DNA from: Cyclobacteriaceae bacterium
GTDB lineage: Bacteria; Bacteroidota; Bacteroidia; Cytophagales; Cyclobacteriaceae
NCBI GenBank assembly: GCA_020436085.1
Contig: JAGQYM010000032.1
Coordinates: 1-51,179 of the forward strand
Direction of reading: 5' to 3'
Length of the DNA stretch: 51,179 nt
Position 1 is the stretch's first letter, and the number at the start of each line of letters is the position of its first letter. A model generated the notes under the pieces. The model was not told the DNA's origin and did no database searches. It was given only the letters and a program-made list of their open reading frames with translations. Positions 1 through 9,323 of this stretch are shown here, in pieces. Made by a program: the position numbers and the translations under genes.

Positions 1-406
1 GGGAAGCCATAGTTGCGTAAAAAGACATTGTAGAACTACCAACCGGTGTTTGGGTTGGGGCCTCTTCATTGGAGGCAATAGTGCCGTGCTGGAAACTTAA
101 CATACCAACGCCTTCAGAGGATTGCGGTAGTAGTACGAGCCCTGATGCTGTAATAACTTCACCATTCAGGTGTGATTTATACGTTATTTTGTATACATCC
201 ACCCCTGTTTTTATTGTTGCGGTTGAGATAGGAAACGATGACCCCTCAACAAATGAAATAATTTGTTCCTTAGATTTCGACACTATCAGTTGAGACTCAA
301 TTAGAGTCTCAGGAACTAAGCTTGGCTCATTGTTCTCATCTTGGCATCCGATTAAACCTGCAAATGAGAGAACAGCGAAAAGCCAAAAGTTCTTTGATGT
401 TACCAT
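1..406 (-). CDS. Lipoprotein alpha/beta-hydrolase (secreted esterase/lipase-like), 3' end beyond the window
   Basis: The frame opens at an ATG at 406 and stays open to the left edge (135 codons), so only the N-terminal part is visible. It begins with a short hydrophobic signal and a lipobox LIGC with the cysteine at residue 21, followed by QDEN, an acidic stretch typical of surface-exported Bacteroidota lipoproteins. Further in, GLVLLPQ followed by LSFQHGTIASNEEAP resembles the start of the catalytic domain of secreted lipases/prolyl-peptidase-like hydrolases, where a polypeptide strand leads into a QHGT oxyanion segment. The nucleophile elbow would lie outside the window. It follows the TonB receptor gene by 6 bases and is probably co-transcribed, which suggests that it processes the ligand imported by that receptor. 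The family call is by pattern only. Confidence 0.65.
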   Translation of the reverse strand, partial: MVTSKNFWLFAVLSFAGLIGCQDENNEPSLVPETLIESQLIVSKSKEQIISFVEGSSFPISTATIKTGVDVYKITYKSHLNGEVITASGLVLLPQSSEGVGMLSFQHGTIASNEEAPTQTPVGSSTMSFYATMAS

Positions 407-412
407 GACAGC

Positions 413-3367
413 TTATTTGCGGAGCAAGTCATCAAATGTGATTGAGGTGTAGTATAAAGCTCCGATATTTGGCCCGCCAAGACTCTGAATATACTTCTGG
501 TTAAATAGATTTGATCCGCCAATCTTAAGTTGTGCTTTCAGGCCGGTTAATTTCACGGATACTTGTGCATCAACTGTAGTGTATGAAGGTACCTTTCCGT
601 TGGCTGGTAGAGTGAAGGATGATTGCCACTCAAATTCAGACTGCCAGCGCATGTTCACATTAAATCCAATTTTTTCTGTGAGTTTTCTGTTTCCGAAATT
701 AAAATTCATTTTATGCTCAGGTGTATTAAACTCACTTAGAAAATTTGTGTTCACTGTATTCAATACATTCCAGTTGTAGTTTCCGCCAACAGTGTAGCCC
801 TTAGGTAGATTATAGGTTAGACCAATCACTGCACCTTGTGAGGTAACTTGCTCATCGGAGTTAGAGTAGATTTGGCTAGTATTTCCACCGATACTTCCAT
901 TTGAATTTACAATATGTGCGGTACCGTTAAGCATTGACGCATAGTTGGGACTGCCATCTGGAAGTTCGGTTGCAGTTACAATTCTAATTTGAGTAATGAA
1001 GTCATTATAAATATTGTAGTAATAGGTAAGGTCAACTAAAAGGTCTCCGCCTATTATTCCTTTGTAACCAGTTTCTATGGACTGAATTACCTCAGGCTTT
1101 ACTTTGTTGAACTCGGTATATGGAGTTAGTAAGGCTGTATTTGCTGGATTAAATATTTGTGCCTGACTAGCACCTGCGTTGAAAACAGCTGTCCTGTAGT
1201 TCTGCACGGAAAATCCTTCATAAGCAAGCGGCTGCCCTGTGGAGGAACTCCTCACCAAATTGTATTTCTCTGCATACCTTGGTAGTCCTCCTAAAAGCCT
1301 TGCTGAAATAATGTTCAAGTCAATGTGCTGCCCTTGTGTTGTGGGCAGACGGAAGCCAGTCTGATAGCTTAATCGAATATTATGATCCCTTCCAGCCTTC
1401 CACACCAGGGAGATTCTGGGGTTAAGCCTGCCTTTAAAATTTTCGTTTTTGTCGTACCGTGCCGACCCCGATAATTTGACTTTGCGGTCACCGAGCCACT
1501 TTCCAGCTTGCACATAGGCTCCATACTCCTTTATTGTGATATTTTCGTTTGCATCATCAAAAATGGTCCCGTTTGAATTAAGGTCATACATTCTAAAACT
1601 TCCACCAGCCTGAAGTTCAATACTTGTAATTTGATTTTTGAAGTCATATTGTCCTTCAATATGGTAAAGATTGCTCGCGTCCTTGAACTTTGGCCCGTCA
1701 GGAACCACTCCATTGAGTGCCTGTTTTTTTGCGTTCTCGAATTCTGCAGTACCTACAGGAAGAGGAAAACGATTATCAGTTTGCGTTCTCGCGAAATTGT
1801 GAGCCGCCTCCTGTACATTTAGGGGAATACTCACGTTATTCCCACCAACTGATGGGTCCGGATAGCCATTATCATAAAGGTATCTAAGGTAGTATATGCC
1901 ATAGGTCCCCAACCAGTTAGATACATTTCCCCCGCTTCTTATGTCTTGGAGTCGTTTTGACAAAAATTCTGTAATGTAAGAGTCTCCAGAATTTTCACGA
2001 GTAGTGTACGCTCTCACATAGAAATTATCGGCACGGATTTGTAGTCTGTGTTGCTCGATTCCAAAATTCTTCAATGAATAACGTTGTGCTCCAGTGTAGA
2101 TACTAGTTCCGAAACCTCCATTATATAGGTAGCTCAATTCTACTCTATCATTAAGGCGATAGTATAGTCCTGCATTGAACTTAATGTTCTTGGCACCGTA
2201 ATCGATCAAATCAGCTTCTTTGTACGGAGTCACAGAAACTACGTGCCCTGGAAGCCAGTCATTTTGCGCATAATTCCAAGCTGTTACCCCTGGAGCAAAA
2301 AGACCAATCCCGGAACTTGCTAAGGCTTCCCATCCAGGACCCGCAGGTGTATTTGCGCTTAATCTGAAGATTGATAATGGGATTGATGCTTCGTCCCCCA
2401 TTAGATGCAAGCCATCAGAACCTGGATTAAAACTAAATCCGCTGGGTGTTCTGGCTATTTCTCGGTCAGTAGCATCAGTACCATGCCAGTCTTCCGCCTG
2501 CATGTACGCGGCATTTAACTTAAATGCAAATTTGTTATTGAAAGCTTTTGCATACCGGATAGCCCCTTCCCATACAGGCGATGGGCCATTGAAGTCGGCA
2601 TCGCTTCCTATATGATTGAAGCCGGTCTTTGCGAATGCGCTTAACCCTTGATATTCAAATGCATTCTTACTGTTTACCAACAAGATTCCGTTAAAAGCAT
2701 TTGGTCCGTATAGGGCTGAAGATGCGCCAGGAATTAGTTCAACGCTTTCCACATCCAGCTCCGAAGGTCCGTTCAGATTTCCGATAGGAAAATTAAGGGC
2801 GGGAGCCTGTGTGTCCATCCCGTCTGTCAATTGCACAAACCTGGTATTGCCTGTTGACCCAAAACCTCGTGTATTAATAATCTGAAAATTGATGCTACTT
2901 GTGGTAACATCGACCCCCTTTAAGTTGGCAATACCTTTGTAATAATTGTCTGAGGGTGTCGTCTGTACAGCAAGAATATCCATCTTTTCAATTGATACCG
3001 GAGACTCCATTATACTCTCTTCGACTCTCGAAGCTGACACCACAACCTCCTGACCAAGGAGGGTTTCCTCTTCCATACTAAGGTCTAACGTTGTACTCGC
3101 CTCGGTAATGTCAATCTCCTGAGTTCGAAACCCGATAAACGAAACCACCATTTTCATCGGGGGAACGTCATTAACCGAAAAGTTGAACTTGCCGTTTAGG
3201 TCAGTGATCGTTCCGATCACCCTGCCTTTGATGACAATATTCACTCCCGCAAGTGGCTCACCCTTGTCGTCCTTGATTGTTCCGGAGATTTGAGTTTGCG
3301 CGAATGAGGCGGCCGAGATGAATAAAAAGATGAAAAGAAACTTGAGACTCAAGTAACATTGCTTCAT
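413..3367 (-). CDS. TonB-dependent outer-membrane receptor with carboxypeptidase-regulatory-like N-terminal domain
   Basis: 984 residues. A signal peptide ends near SFAQ (about residue 24). It is followed by a CarboxypepD_reg-like beta-sandwich (about 27-112, starting ISGTIKDDKGEPLAGVN), a plug domain (about 118-245, with NTRGFGSTGNTRF and SALYGPNAFNGI) and a long beta-barrel ending in an aromatic-rich strand near the C terminus. The length and the plug wording fit the general TonB receptor family (iron complex or organic-ligand uptake), not the SusC subgroup, because there is no SusD partner. It is the first gene of a pair with the lipoprotein hydrolase at 1-406. The ligand cannot be named from sequence. 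The start ATG directly precedes the signal peptide. Confidence 0.9.
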   Translation of the reverse strand: MKQCYLSLKFLFIFLFISAASFAQTQISGTIKDDKGEPLAGVNIVIKGRVIGTITDLNGKFNFSVNDVPPMKMVVSFIGFRTQEIDITEASTTLDLSMEEETLLGQEVVVSASRVEESIMESPVSIEKMDILAVQTTPSDNYYKGIANLKGVDVTTSSINFQIINTRGFGSTGNTRFVQLTDGMDTQAPALNFPIGNLNGPSELDVESVELIPGASSALYGPNAFNGILLVNSKNAFEYQGLSAFAKTGFNHIGSDADFNGPSPVWEGAIRYAKAFNNKFAFKLNAAYMQAEDWHGTDATDREIARTPSGFSFNPGSDGLHLMGDEASIPLSIFRLSANTPAGPGWEALASSGIGLFAPGVTAWNYAQNDWLPGHVVSVTPYKEADLIDYGAKNIKFNAGLYYRLNDRVELSYLYNGGFGTSIYTGAQRYSLKNFGIEQHRLQIRADNFYVRAYTTRENSGDSYITEFLSKRLQDIRSGGNVSNWLGTYGIYYLRYLYDNGYPDPSVGGNNVSIPLNVQEAAHNFARTQTDNRFPLPVGTAEFENAKKQALNGVVPDGPKFKDASNLYHIEGQYDFKNQITSIELQAGGSFRMYDLNSNGTIFDDANENITIKEYGAYVQAGKWLGDRKVKLSGSARYDKNENFKGRLNPRISLVWKAGRDHNIRLSYQTGFRLPTTQGQHIDLNIISARLLGGLPRYAEKYNLVRSSSTGQPLAYEGFSVQNYRTAVFNAGASQAQIFNPANTALLTPYTEFNKVKPEVIQSIETGYKGIIGGDLLVDLTYYYNIYNDFITQIRIVTATELPDGSPNYASMLNGTAHIVNSNGSIGGNTSQIYSNSDEQVTSQGAVIGLTYNLPKGYTVGGNYNWNVLNTVNTNFLSEFNTPEHKMNFNFGNRKLTEKIGFNVNMRWQSEFEWQSSFTLPANGKVPSYTTVDAQVSVKLTGLKAQLKIGGSNLFNQKYIQSLGGPNIGALYYTSITFDDLLRK

Positions 3368-3444
3368 GTTGGAGAAATTAAGGTTCTTATAAATCTACAA
3401 GAATTTGCTTAATTCCTAACGTGAGTCTCTACGCTTTTTTACGA

Positions 3445-3478
3445 GCGGGGAGGCCTTTCCCGCCTCAAAATTTTGAGG
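3445..3478. repeat. Two adjacent palindromes between gldC and the TonB receptor gene
   Basis: A near-perfect GC-rich palindrome (3445-3463, GCGGGGAGGCCTTTCCCGC, two wobble positions) abuts a perfect 16-base palindrome CCTCAAAATTTTGAGG (3463-3478). They lie just after the gldC stop codon and before the TonB receptor promoter. They could end the ftsX-to-gldC transcript or be a protein-binding site. Neither arm is followed by a clean T-run on the minus strand, so a classic terminator is not proven. Confidence 0.4.
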
Positions 3479-3493
3479 TGCTAAGCGTGAATT

Positions 3494-3820
3494 TTATCCG
3501 TTTTCCCGGACGTGTTTGGCCAGTTTTTCGCACAAATTGTTGATCTCGCTGGCCATCTTTTCATCACCTGTAGCGGTAAGCGCGCTCTGTGCAATTCCGC
3601 CAAGGCAGTCGATATAGAATCTTTTCATTTCGTCTACCGGCATGTCTTTAGTCCACAGGTCAATCCTGAGGGTATTTTTTTGAACGTGGTCCCAAAGCGA
3701 CAGGCTTATAGATTTCGTTTCGCTGAGCTCTTCTGGCTTATCGCTGGCATCCCAAATAATCTTTTCGGGTATGTTCTTTTCGTCCAGATCTATTTTGAAT
3801 TGTATGATTGACTGCTTCAT
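3494..3820 (-). CDS. gldC: Gliding motility protein GldC
   Basis: 108 residues, matching the usual GldC length of about 110. The central block LRIDLWTKDMPVDEMKRF is the hallmark of GldC, preceded by the typical opening in which a short beta strand (IIQFKIDLDEKNIPEKI) leads to WDASD. It is a soluble, probably cytoplasmic protein without signal or membrane segment. In Flavobacterium johnsoniae gldC is tied to gliding and the type IX secretion/gliding machinery, but its biochemical role is unknown. It is the last gene of a long overlapping chain; its ATG overlaps the stop of the upstream ligase gene as ATGA. Presence of gldC alone does not prove that the organism glides, since non-gliding Bacteroidota also carry it. 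Confidence 0.88.
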   Translation of the reverse strand: MKQSIIQFKIDLDEKNIPEKIIWDASDKPEELSETKSISLSLWDHVQKNTLRIDLWTKDMPVDEMKRFYIDCLGGIAQSALTATGDEKMASEINNLCEKLAKHVRENG

Positions 3821-5775
3821 GATTTAGGTTTCAAGCGTTGATTGTAAAAATCAATATAAAATTTCATTGAGTCGGGGTTTCGAAGTGCCCCTTTGTTCAC
3901 CACTTTTTCCGGGTCCCTACCCATAAAGATTTTCTTTATCGGTGCTTCCGTTTTTTTGCCGCTGATTGTGTATGGTATGTCGGGTGTGATCAGTATTTCA
4001 TCCGGCACGTGACGTGGGCTGTATGCGTCCTTGATCGCTTTCTTTATTTCGGTTTTTAGGTTATCCGAAAGTATTGCTCCTTCTGCAAGCATAACAAATA
4101 AAGGCATATAGAATTCGCCCTTATCCCGCTCGATGCAAAGAATGACGCTGTCTTTAACTTCTTTTATCTTATCTACGGCCCTGTATATTTCACTCGTACC
4201 AATCCTGACTCCTCCTCGGTTCAGGGTTGCGTCCGAGCGTCCATAGATAATGACGCCATTGTTTTCCGTGATCTCAATCCAATCGCCATGCCGCCAGACT
4301 CCTGGAAACATTTCGAAGTAGCTTTCAAAGTATCTCTCGAATTTTTCATCATTCCAAAGAAATATCGGCATCGAGGGCATGGGCTTAGTGATCACCATTT
4401 CACCCACCGATTGATTAACAACTTGACCGTCTTCGTCATAGGCGAAAAGTGAGCACCCCAACGTACGACACTGAATCTCTCCCTCGTGAACTGGCCATAG
4501 TGCATTGCCACCTACAAAGCCACTGCACACATCTGTTCCTCCGCTCATTGACGTTAGCCAGATATCAGACTTCACTTCATCATAAACCCAAGCAAAGCCC
4601 TCTGGAGGCAGTGTACTTCCAGTTGATCCGATCGCGCGAAGATTGGATAAATCAAACGACTTGCCTGGCGTAATCCCTGCCTTCATGTTGGCAAGCAGAA
4701 ATCCGGCACTCGTACCAAAGTGATTCATCTTGGTGTCCTGAGCAAACTTCCAGAGTACATTGAGGTCAGGGTAGGCGGGACTGCCATCATACAGAATCAT
4801 GATGCCCTTGCACAGCAAGCTTGCTTGAATGTGGTTCCACATCATCCACCCTGTAGTGGTGTACCAAAAACAAGTTTCTCCCGGTTGAAGATCCTTGTGG
4901 AATGTCAGGTATTTTAACTGCTCAAGTAAAATGCCTCCGTGGGAATGTGTGATCGCCTTAGGCAATCCCGTGGTTCCACTTGAGTACAGCACCCAAATTG
5001 GATGATTGAAATCGACCCTATTAAAAATGAGTGTGCCATTGGAATCTTTCATGATGTCACTCCAGTAAACACAATCAAGATCAGTGGACTTATTCTCTGA
5101 AATCAGAACGATTTTTTCAATAGAAGGAATGGCTTTCGCTACTTCTCTGACCACGTTCGTCTTGTCAAACTCCTTTCCGCCATAAAAATACTTATCAACC
5201 GCTACGAGTATTCGAGGTTCAATCTGTGCAAAGCGATCAATTACGGACTGTGTGCCAAAATCAGGTGAACAACTGGACCAAATGGCACCCTGGCAATTGG
5301 CACCCAGAAATGCAACGGTAGCTTCCGGAACGCAAGGCAAATAGGCGACCACCCGATCGCCTTCGCTTATTCCAGATTCCTGCAGGAACTTTTGAAAGGC
5401 AGAGACATCGTTTCGCAGCTGGTCCCATGTGATTTCCTGAGTTGCCTTTTTTTCACTTGCATGAATGATGGCGGTTTCTCCTGATGCAAAATTTCGAAAG
5501 ACATGTTCAGCGTAATTCAGCCTTGCGCCATCAAACCACTTGATGCCTGGCATCTGATCGGATGAACGAACAGCCTCGTAGGTTCCTTCTGATATGATTT
5601 CAAAATAATCCCACACGCATTTCCAAAAGTCGTCTATCTCATCTACCGACCATTGCCACAGTTCATCGTAGTTCTTGAAAGTGAGATCACGATGGGCTGA
5701 AAGCCAGCTCATGAATTTGGTGAGGTTGGCATTTTCAATCGACTGTTGGGTAGGTTTCCACAAAACTCGACTCAT
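3817..5775 (-). CDS. Acetoacetate--CoA ligase (acetoacetyl-CoA synthetase)
   Basis: 652 residues, the usual length of acetoacetyl-CoA synthetase. It belongs to the adenylate-forming (ANL) superfamily. The ATP-binding loop YSSGTTGLPK is at about 264-273, the A8 hinge region contains GRSDATLNRGGVRIGTSE, and the catalytic lysine lies in YTISGKKTE at about 607. The N-terminal half has W and F-rich segments (LWQWSVDEIDDFW, GIKWFDGARLNYAEH) that separate acetoacetate ligases from acetate ligases. It would activate acetoacetate with ATP and CoA to acetoacetyl-CoA in the cytoplasm, feeding lipid or ketone-body metabolism. It overlaps ribF upstream and gldC downstream by 4 bases each, so it is translationally coupled to both. 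A related short-chain acyl-CoA ligase is the main alternative. Confidence 0.88.
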   Translation of the reverse strand: MSRVLWKPTQQSIENANLTKFMSWLSAHRDLTFKNYDELWQWSVDEIDDFWKCVWDYFEIISEGTYEAVRSSDQMPGIKWFDGARLNYAEHVFRNFASGETAIIHASEKKATQEITWDQLRNDVSAFQKFLQESGISEGDRVVAYLPCVPEATVAFLGANCQGAIWSSCSPDFGTQSVIDRFAQIEPRILVAVDKYFYGGKEFDKTNVVREVAKAIPSIEKIVLISENKSTDLDCVYWSDIMKDSNGTLIFNRVDFNHPIWVLYSSGTTGLPKAITHSHGGILLEQLKYLTFHKDLQPGETCFWYTTTGWMMWNHIQASLLCKGIMILYDGSPAYPDLNVLWKFAQDTKMNHFGTSAGFLLANMKAGITPGKSFDLSNLRAIGSTGSTLPPEGFAWVYDEVKSDIWLTSMSGGTDVCSGFVGGNALWPVHEGEIQCRTLGCSLFAYDEDGQVVNQSVGEMVITKPMPSMPIFLWNDEKFERYFESYFEMFPGVWRHGDWIEITENNGVIIYGRSDATLNRGGVRIGTSEIYRAVDKIKEVKDSVILCIERDKGEFYMPLFVMLAEGAILSDNLKTEIKKAIKDAYSPRHVPDEILITPDIPYTISGKKTEAPIKKIFMGRDPEKVVNKGALRNPDSMKFYIDFYNQRLKPKS

Positions 5776-6713
5776 ATCAACTTCTTTTCTTTTAGAATTT
5801 TAAGCGCAGATTCTTTGTCGGCAAACAACTGTTGCTTAAGTGCCTCCAGGTCTGCAAAGTGTGAATCTTTTCTTATCGGTGCCAGTATTTTCAATGTCAG
5901 GCTTTCACCGTAGATATCTTTATCAAAGTTGAAGATGTTTACTTCAATTGATCGTTTTGTGCCTCCCACCGTGGGCCGGTTGCCGATATAAAGCATTCCA
6001 CCGTAGCAATCTGATCCGTGACATACCATGACAGCATAAATTCCCTCCGCGGGAATCAGTTTGTGGTGTGAATCAATGTCAACATTGGCGGTTGGAAATC
6101 CGAGAACTCTTCCCAGTTTGTCCCCTTTGATCACGCGTCCCGAGATAGAGTAGGGGCGGCCAAGAAAATGAGTTGCTGTTTCTATGTCACCCTCCAGTAA
6201 CGCTTTGCGAATTTTGGTTGAGCTGACGCCAATATCATCAATGTCTTGTCGCGGAATCTCCTCTACCTCAAATCCATATTGAGGCCCGTTTAGTTTTAGT
6301 TGCTCAAAACTCCCCTCTCTATTTTTGCCAAATCGGTGATCATATCCAATTACAAGTTTTTTTGTGCCGATCTTGTTTACGAGAATATGGTCAATAAACT
6401 CCTGGGATGAGATTTGCGAAAATTCTTTCGTAAAAGGTATTCGCAAAAGATGTTGAATTCCTTGTTGCTTTAGTAGCTCTGCTTTCTCTTCAAACGTATT
6501 TAGAATTTGCAGACTGTTGTCTTCAGGGTAGAGAACCAGGCGCGGATGAGGCCAGAAGGTGATGACCACCGTTTCACCCTTATTTTTCTCCGCGATTTCC
6601 TTCAGTCTTTCCAATATTCGCTGATGGCCGATGTGAACACCATCAAAGGTGCCGCTGGTGACAACACCATATCTAAGTTTCTGAAAGTCGTCTACACTGT
6701 GATAAATTTTCAT
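5772..6713 (-). CDS. ribF: Bifunctional riboflavin kinase / FAD synthetase
   Basis: 313 residues from the ATG at 6713. This start overlaps the truB stop as ATGA and puts the N terminus at [10 protein letters not shown], as in family members; a longer reading to 6776 would need a non-ATG start and adds an unlikely leader. The N-terminal nucleotidyltransferase domain has GTFDGVHIGH at 21-30 and VSSTKIRKALLEGDI before the domain boundary. The C-terminal riboflavin kinase domain has GDKLGRVLGFPTANVD, PAEGIYAV and IEVNIFNFDKDIYG. The protein converts riboflavin to FMN and FMN to FAD in the cytoplasm. Position next to truB is conserved in many bacteria. Confidence 0.95.
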   Translation of the reverse strand: MKIYHSVDDFQKLRYGVVTSGTFDGVHIGHQRILERLKEIAEKNKGETVVITFWPHPRLVLYPEDNSLQILNTFEEKAELLKQQGIQHLLRIPFTKEFSQISSQEFIDHILVNKIGTKKLVIGYDHRFGKNREGSFEQLKLNGPQYGFEVEEIPRQDIDDIGVSSTKIRKALLEGDIETATHFLGRPYSISGRVIKGDKLGRVLGFPTANVDIDSHHKLIPAEGIYAVMVCHGSDCYGGMLYIGNRPTVGGTKRSIEVNIFNFDKDIYGESLTLKILAPIRKDSHFADLEALKQQLFADKESALKILKEKKLI

Positions 6714-7363
6714 TGGGCCAGCTCTTCCAGAGAAGTGGCATCTTTCAACGTAAAATCGCCAATTCTGGTGCGGCAAAGTTCAGCCAGATAGGCGCCAACT
6801 CCAAGTTCAACACCAAAATCCCTTGCTAAACTTCTTATGTAGGTACCTTTTGAACATACCACCCGAAAGGATACCTCTGGGAGGCTAATAGCTGTGATCT
6901 CAAACTTAGATATGGTCACCTTTCTCGATTTCAGTTCAGCTTCTTTTCCAGCCCGAGCAAGTTGGTAGGCTCTTTTTCCATCCACCTTTATCGCAGAATG
7001 AAGTGGTGGCACCTGATCGATTTCGCCTTCAAATACTTTTGCAGCGGCAAGAATTTCTTTGTCGGAAATATGAGAGTAGCTGACGGGTTCAGTCGGTTCG
7101 GTTTCAAGGTCATAGGAGGGCGTGGTTTGTCCGATAATCATTTTGCCAGTGTATTCCTTTTCTTGAGCCTGAAACTCTTCAATCCGCTTCGTCATTTTGC
7201 CGGTACATAAAATGAGAAGCCCTGTGGCGAGCGGGTCAAGAGTGCCCGCATGACCGACTTTTTTCATCTTCAGAATACCTCTCACTTTTCGAACTACGTC
7301 AAAGGAAGTCCACTCGAGCGGTTTGTTGATTAACAACACACGGTCTTCTGAAGCATTTGTCAC
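6710..7363 (-). CDS. truB: tRNA pseudouridine(55) synthase TruB
   Basis: 217 residues from a GTG start at 7363 that overlaps the uppP stop as GTGA. The only in-frame alternative upstream start would read far into uppP. The catalytic block [13 protein letters not shown] sits at about 36-48 with the catalytic aspartate near 43. The opening [15 protein letters not shown], then [17 protein letters not shown] and [12 protein letters not shown] are typical TruB motifs. It makes pseudouridine 55 in the T-loop of elongator tRNAs. No C-terminal PUA domain is obvious, as in the short Bacteroidota form. Confidence 0.93.
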   Translation of the reverse strand: MTNASEDRVLLINKPLEWTSFDVVRKVRGILKMKKVGHAGTLDPLATGLLILCTGKMTKRIEEFQAQEKEYTGKMIIGQTTPSYDLETEPTEPVSYSHISDKEILAAAKVFEGEIDQVPPLHSAIKVDGKRAYQLARAGKEAELKSRKVTISKFEITAISLPEVSFRVVCSKGTYIRSLARDFGVELGVGAYLAELCRTRIGDFTLKDATSLEELAQ

Positions 7364-8154
7364 AATATAGAAAGCTCTACACCTGAGAAAACAAGAATAA
7401 GTATGATGATACCAGCAATGATTCGATAGTAGCCAAACCATTTAAAGCCGTGTCGGGTGAGAAAGCTGATAAATGATTTAATGGCGATCATAGCCACGAC
7501 AAATGCGACAACGTTGCCAATGACTAACAGCGTAATTTGGTCTCCACCGAATTGATATCCTTCCAGGTAAAATTTCAACAGTTTGTAGGCAGTGGCTGCA
7601 AACATGGTGGGCACGGCCAGAAAGAATGAGAACTCAGCTGCGGCTTTTTTATTCAGCTTCTGTGTAAGGCCTCCAATAATAGTAGCCGCAGATCGTGATA
7701 CACCGGGGATCATTGCTATGGTTTGAAAGAAGCCAATGTTTAAGGCCTTCAGGTAAGTCGGTTCGCTTTCCCCAGTTTCTTCGGTTGATTTAAAGATGCG
7801 ATCTATAAACAAAAATAAAACGCCTCCAATGATGAGTGTTACAGCCACAACCTCTACTCGCTCTAGTAGTGCATCGATGTAGTCATTGAAAAGGAAGCCG
7901 ATGATCGCTGCGGGGATAAAGGCGACTACTAGTTTAAAATAAAACTCAAGTGACACAAAGAATCTTTTCCAATACAAGACAACGACAGAAACAATAGCAC
8001 CGAATTGAATCGCCACAGTGAACGTCTTGGTAAACGGATCATCAGCTATACCCATTATTGACGAAGTGATAATCATGTGGCCGGTAGAGGACACGGGTAA
8101 GAATTCCGTTAGCCCCTCAACGATGGCTAACAAAATAGATTGAGCAATTGACAT
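7360..8154 (-). CDS. uppP: Undecaprenyl-diphosphatase UppP (BacA)
   Basis: 264 residues and largely hydrophobic, with about seven or eight membrane segments. The two signature blocks are present: [15 protein letters not shown] at 12-26 and [10 protein letters not shown] at 150-159, which hold the acidic, serine and arginine residues of the active site. It removes the terminal phosphate from undecaprenyl pyrophosphate so that the lipid carrier for peptidoglycan and O-antigen can be reused; overexpression of family members gives bacitracin resistance. It is preceded by the DUF3098 gene (6-base gap) and followed by truB with a GTGA overlap. Confidence 0.95.
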   Translation of the reverse strand: MSIAQSILLAIVEGLTEFLPVSSTGHMIITSSIMGIADDPFTKTFTVAIQFGAIVSVVVLYWKRFFVSLEFYFKLVVAFIPAAIIGFLFNDYIDALLERVEVVAVTLIIGGVLFLFIDRIFKSTEETGESEPTYLKALNIGFFQTIAMIPGVSRSAATIIGGLTQKLNKKAAAEFSFFLAVPTMFAATAYKLLKFYLEGYQFGGDQITLLVIGNVVAFVVAMIAIKSFISFLTRHGFKWFGYYRIIAGIIILILVFSGVELSIL

Positions 8155-8160
8155 TGACGA

Positions 8161-8367
8161 CTATTTCTTTTCCTTCGGAGTATAGAGGATGGCAAATATC
8201 TCTATTACAAAACCAGCCATCACAACGATAGGACTCAAGGTAATTCCAAGGAAACCAAAGCCGTGCGGCTGATCATCCATTGCCATAATAAAAAAGCCAA
8301 GTGCTACCACCAGCACTCCGATGATCATGAGTTGGTAATTCTTCTTTGTGAAAGGAAGTTTGCTCAT
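8161..8367 (-). CDS. DUF3098 family small membrane protein
   Basis: 68 residues with two predicted membrane helices (about 12-30 and 41-62) and a lysine-rich C terminus. The wording PFTKKNYQLMIIG at the start, MDDQPHG in the loop and SPIVVMAGFVIEIFAI in helix 2 match DUF3098, a Bacteroidota family that is almost always found directly after ftsX. There is a 1-base gap from ftsX and 6 bases to uppP. Function is unknown; the fixed position suggests a role with FtsX or with lipid-carrier recycling at the inner membrane. Confidence 0.85.
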   Translation of the reverse strand: MSKLPFTKKNYQLMIIGVLVVALGFFIMAMDDQPHGFGFLGITLSPIVVMAGFVIEIFAILYTPKEKK

Positions 8368-8368
8368 T

Positions 8369-9265
8369 CTAGTATAATTCGTCCAGGGAGAGTTTGAGAT
8401 ATTTATTAACAGCGCGGAATGTACTCAGCAGCGCTACCAACATTCCGGTAAACAAGAGCACCGCGATGAGCAGTACCAGTCTTTCATTATTTTGAATCAG
8501 TTGAAGGTCTTCAATCCGCTTGTTGCCAAATGAAATCAAGGCAATCAAAAATCCTGATGCGATAACACCCGCCAATAGGCCGTGCGCGGTGGCACGAAAC
8601 AGAAAAGGTCGTTGAATAAACCACCGTTTAGCACCTACCAGTTGCATACTTCTAATGAGGAAGCGTTGGGAGAATAAGGCCAATCTCACAGTATTGTTGA
8701 TCAACAAAACAACGGTCGAGAGTAGGAGCACAGCGAGTCCAAGTAGTATCAGGCTAATTTTGGTCACGTTCTTATTGATCGAGTCAATTACGTTTTCAAC
8801 ATAGTAAACCTGAAAAACTCCGTTCACCTTTTCCAGCTCGGATTTGATTGCCGCCAGACTCTTTGAATCATGAAACTCCTCGGCTATGCTTACAAGGTAT
8901 GCGTCTCGCAATGGATTTTCACCCAAGAATTGTTGAAAGTCTTCACCCGTTTCCTGAATGAATTGCTTGGCAGCTTCTTCCTTGGAGATGAATTGGATGG
9001 GCTGCGCCTGATTTTTTGCAGTGTAGGGCTTTGACGCCAATGACTTCTGAATTTGGAGTCGCTGAGCTTCCGTAGCCCGGCTTTGCAGGAAGACCTGAAT
9101 TTTTACATTTTGCCGCACTACACGCTCCAGCTCCTTTGAGTAAATGATTAGCGCTCCAAATACGCCAATAACAAAAAGGGCCAGAGAGATGCTGAAGACT
9201 ACACTCAGATAGGGGTAACTACCCAGTTTCTTTTTCTTGACCTTGAATTTTGGAGCCTCCGCCAT
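8369..9265 (-). CDS. ftsX: Cell division protein FtsX (permease-like)
   Basis: 298 residues. The layout is that of FtsX: a basic cytoplasmic N terminus (KFKVKKKKLGSYPYLS), a first membrane helix (about 20-43), a periplasmic domain of some 110 residues with NVKIQVFLQ and VYYVENV, then three membrane helices (about 168-192, 222-246, 262-284) of the FtsX permease fold. FtsX works with the ATPase FtsE to activate peptidoglycan amidases or hydrolases at division; ftsE is not adjacent here, as is common in this phylum. It heads the chain ftsX-DUF3098-uppP-truB-ribF-AACS-gldC. A perfect -7 promoter element lies only 12 bases before the ATG. Confidence 0.9.
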   Translation of the reverse strand: MAEAPKFKVKKKKLGSYPYLSVVFSISLALFVIGVFGALIIYSKELERVVRQNVKIQVFLQSRATEAQRLQIQKSLASKPYTAKNQAQPIQFISKEEAAKQFIQETGEDFQQFLGENPLRDAYLVSIAEEFHDSKSLAAIKSELEKVNGVFQVYYVENVIDSINKNVTKISLILLGLAVLLLSTVVLLINNTVRLALFSQRFLIRSMQLVGAKRWFIQRPFLFRATAHGLLAGVIASGFLIALISFGNKRIEDLQLIQNNERLVLLIAVLLFTGMLVALLSTFRAVNKYLKLSLDELY

Positions 9266-9276
9266 AATACAAGCCC

Positions 9277-9284
9277 CAAAGATA
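9277..9284 (-). promoter_or_regulatory. -7 promoter element (TATCTTTG) for the ftsX chain
   Basis: Minus-strand TATCTTTG fits the Bacteroidota sigma-ABfrA consensus TAnnTTTG exactly. It ends 11 bases before the ftsX ATG, so transcription would start about 5 bases before the start codon. No clear TTTG -33 box is visible at the expected distance. Confidence 0.5.
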
Positions 9285-9323
9285 AGTAGAATGATGATTT
9301 AACCTACCTGAATACCGATGGGC

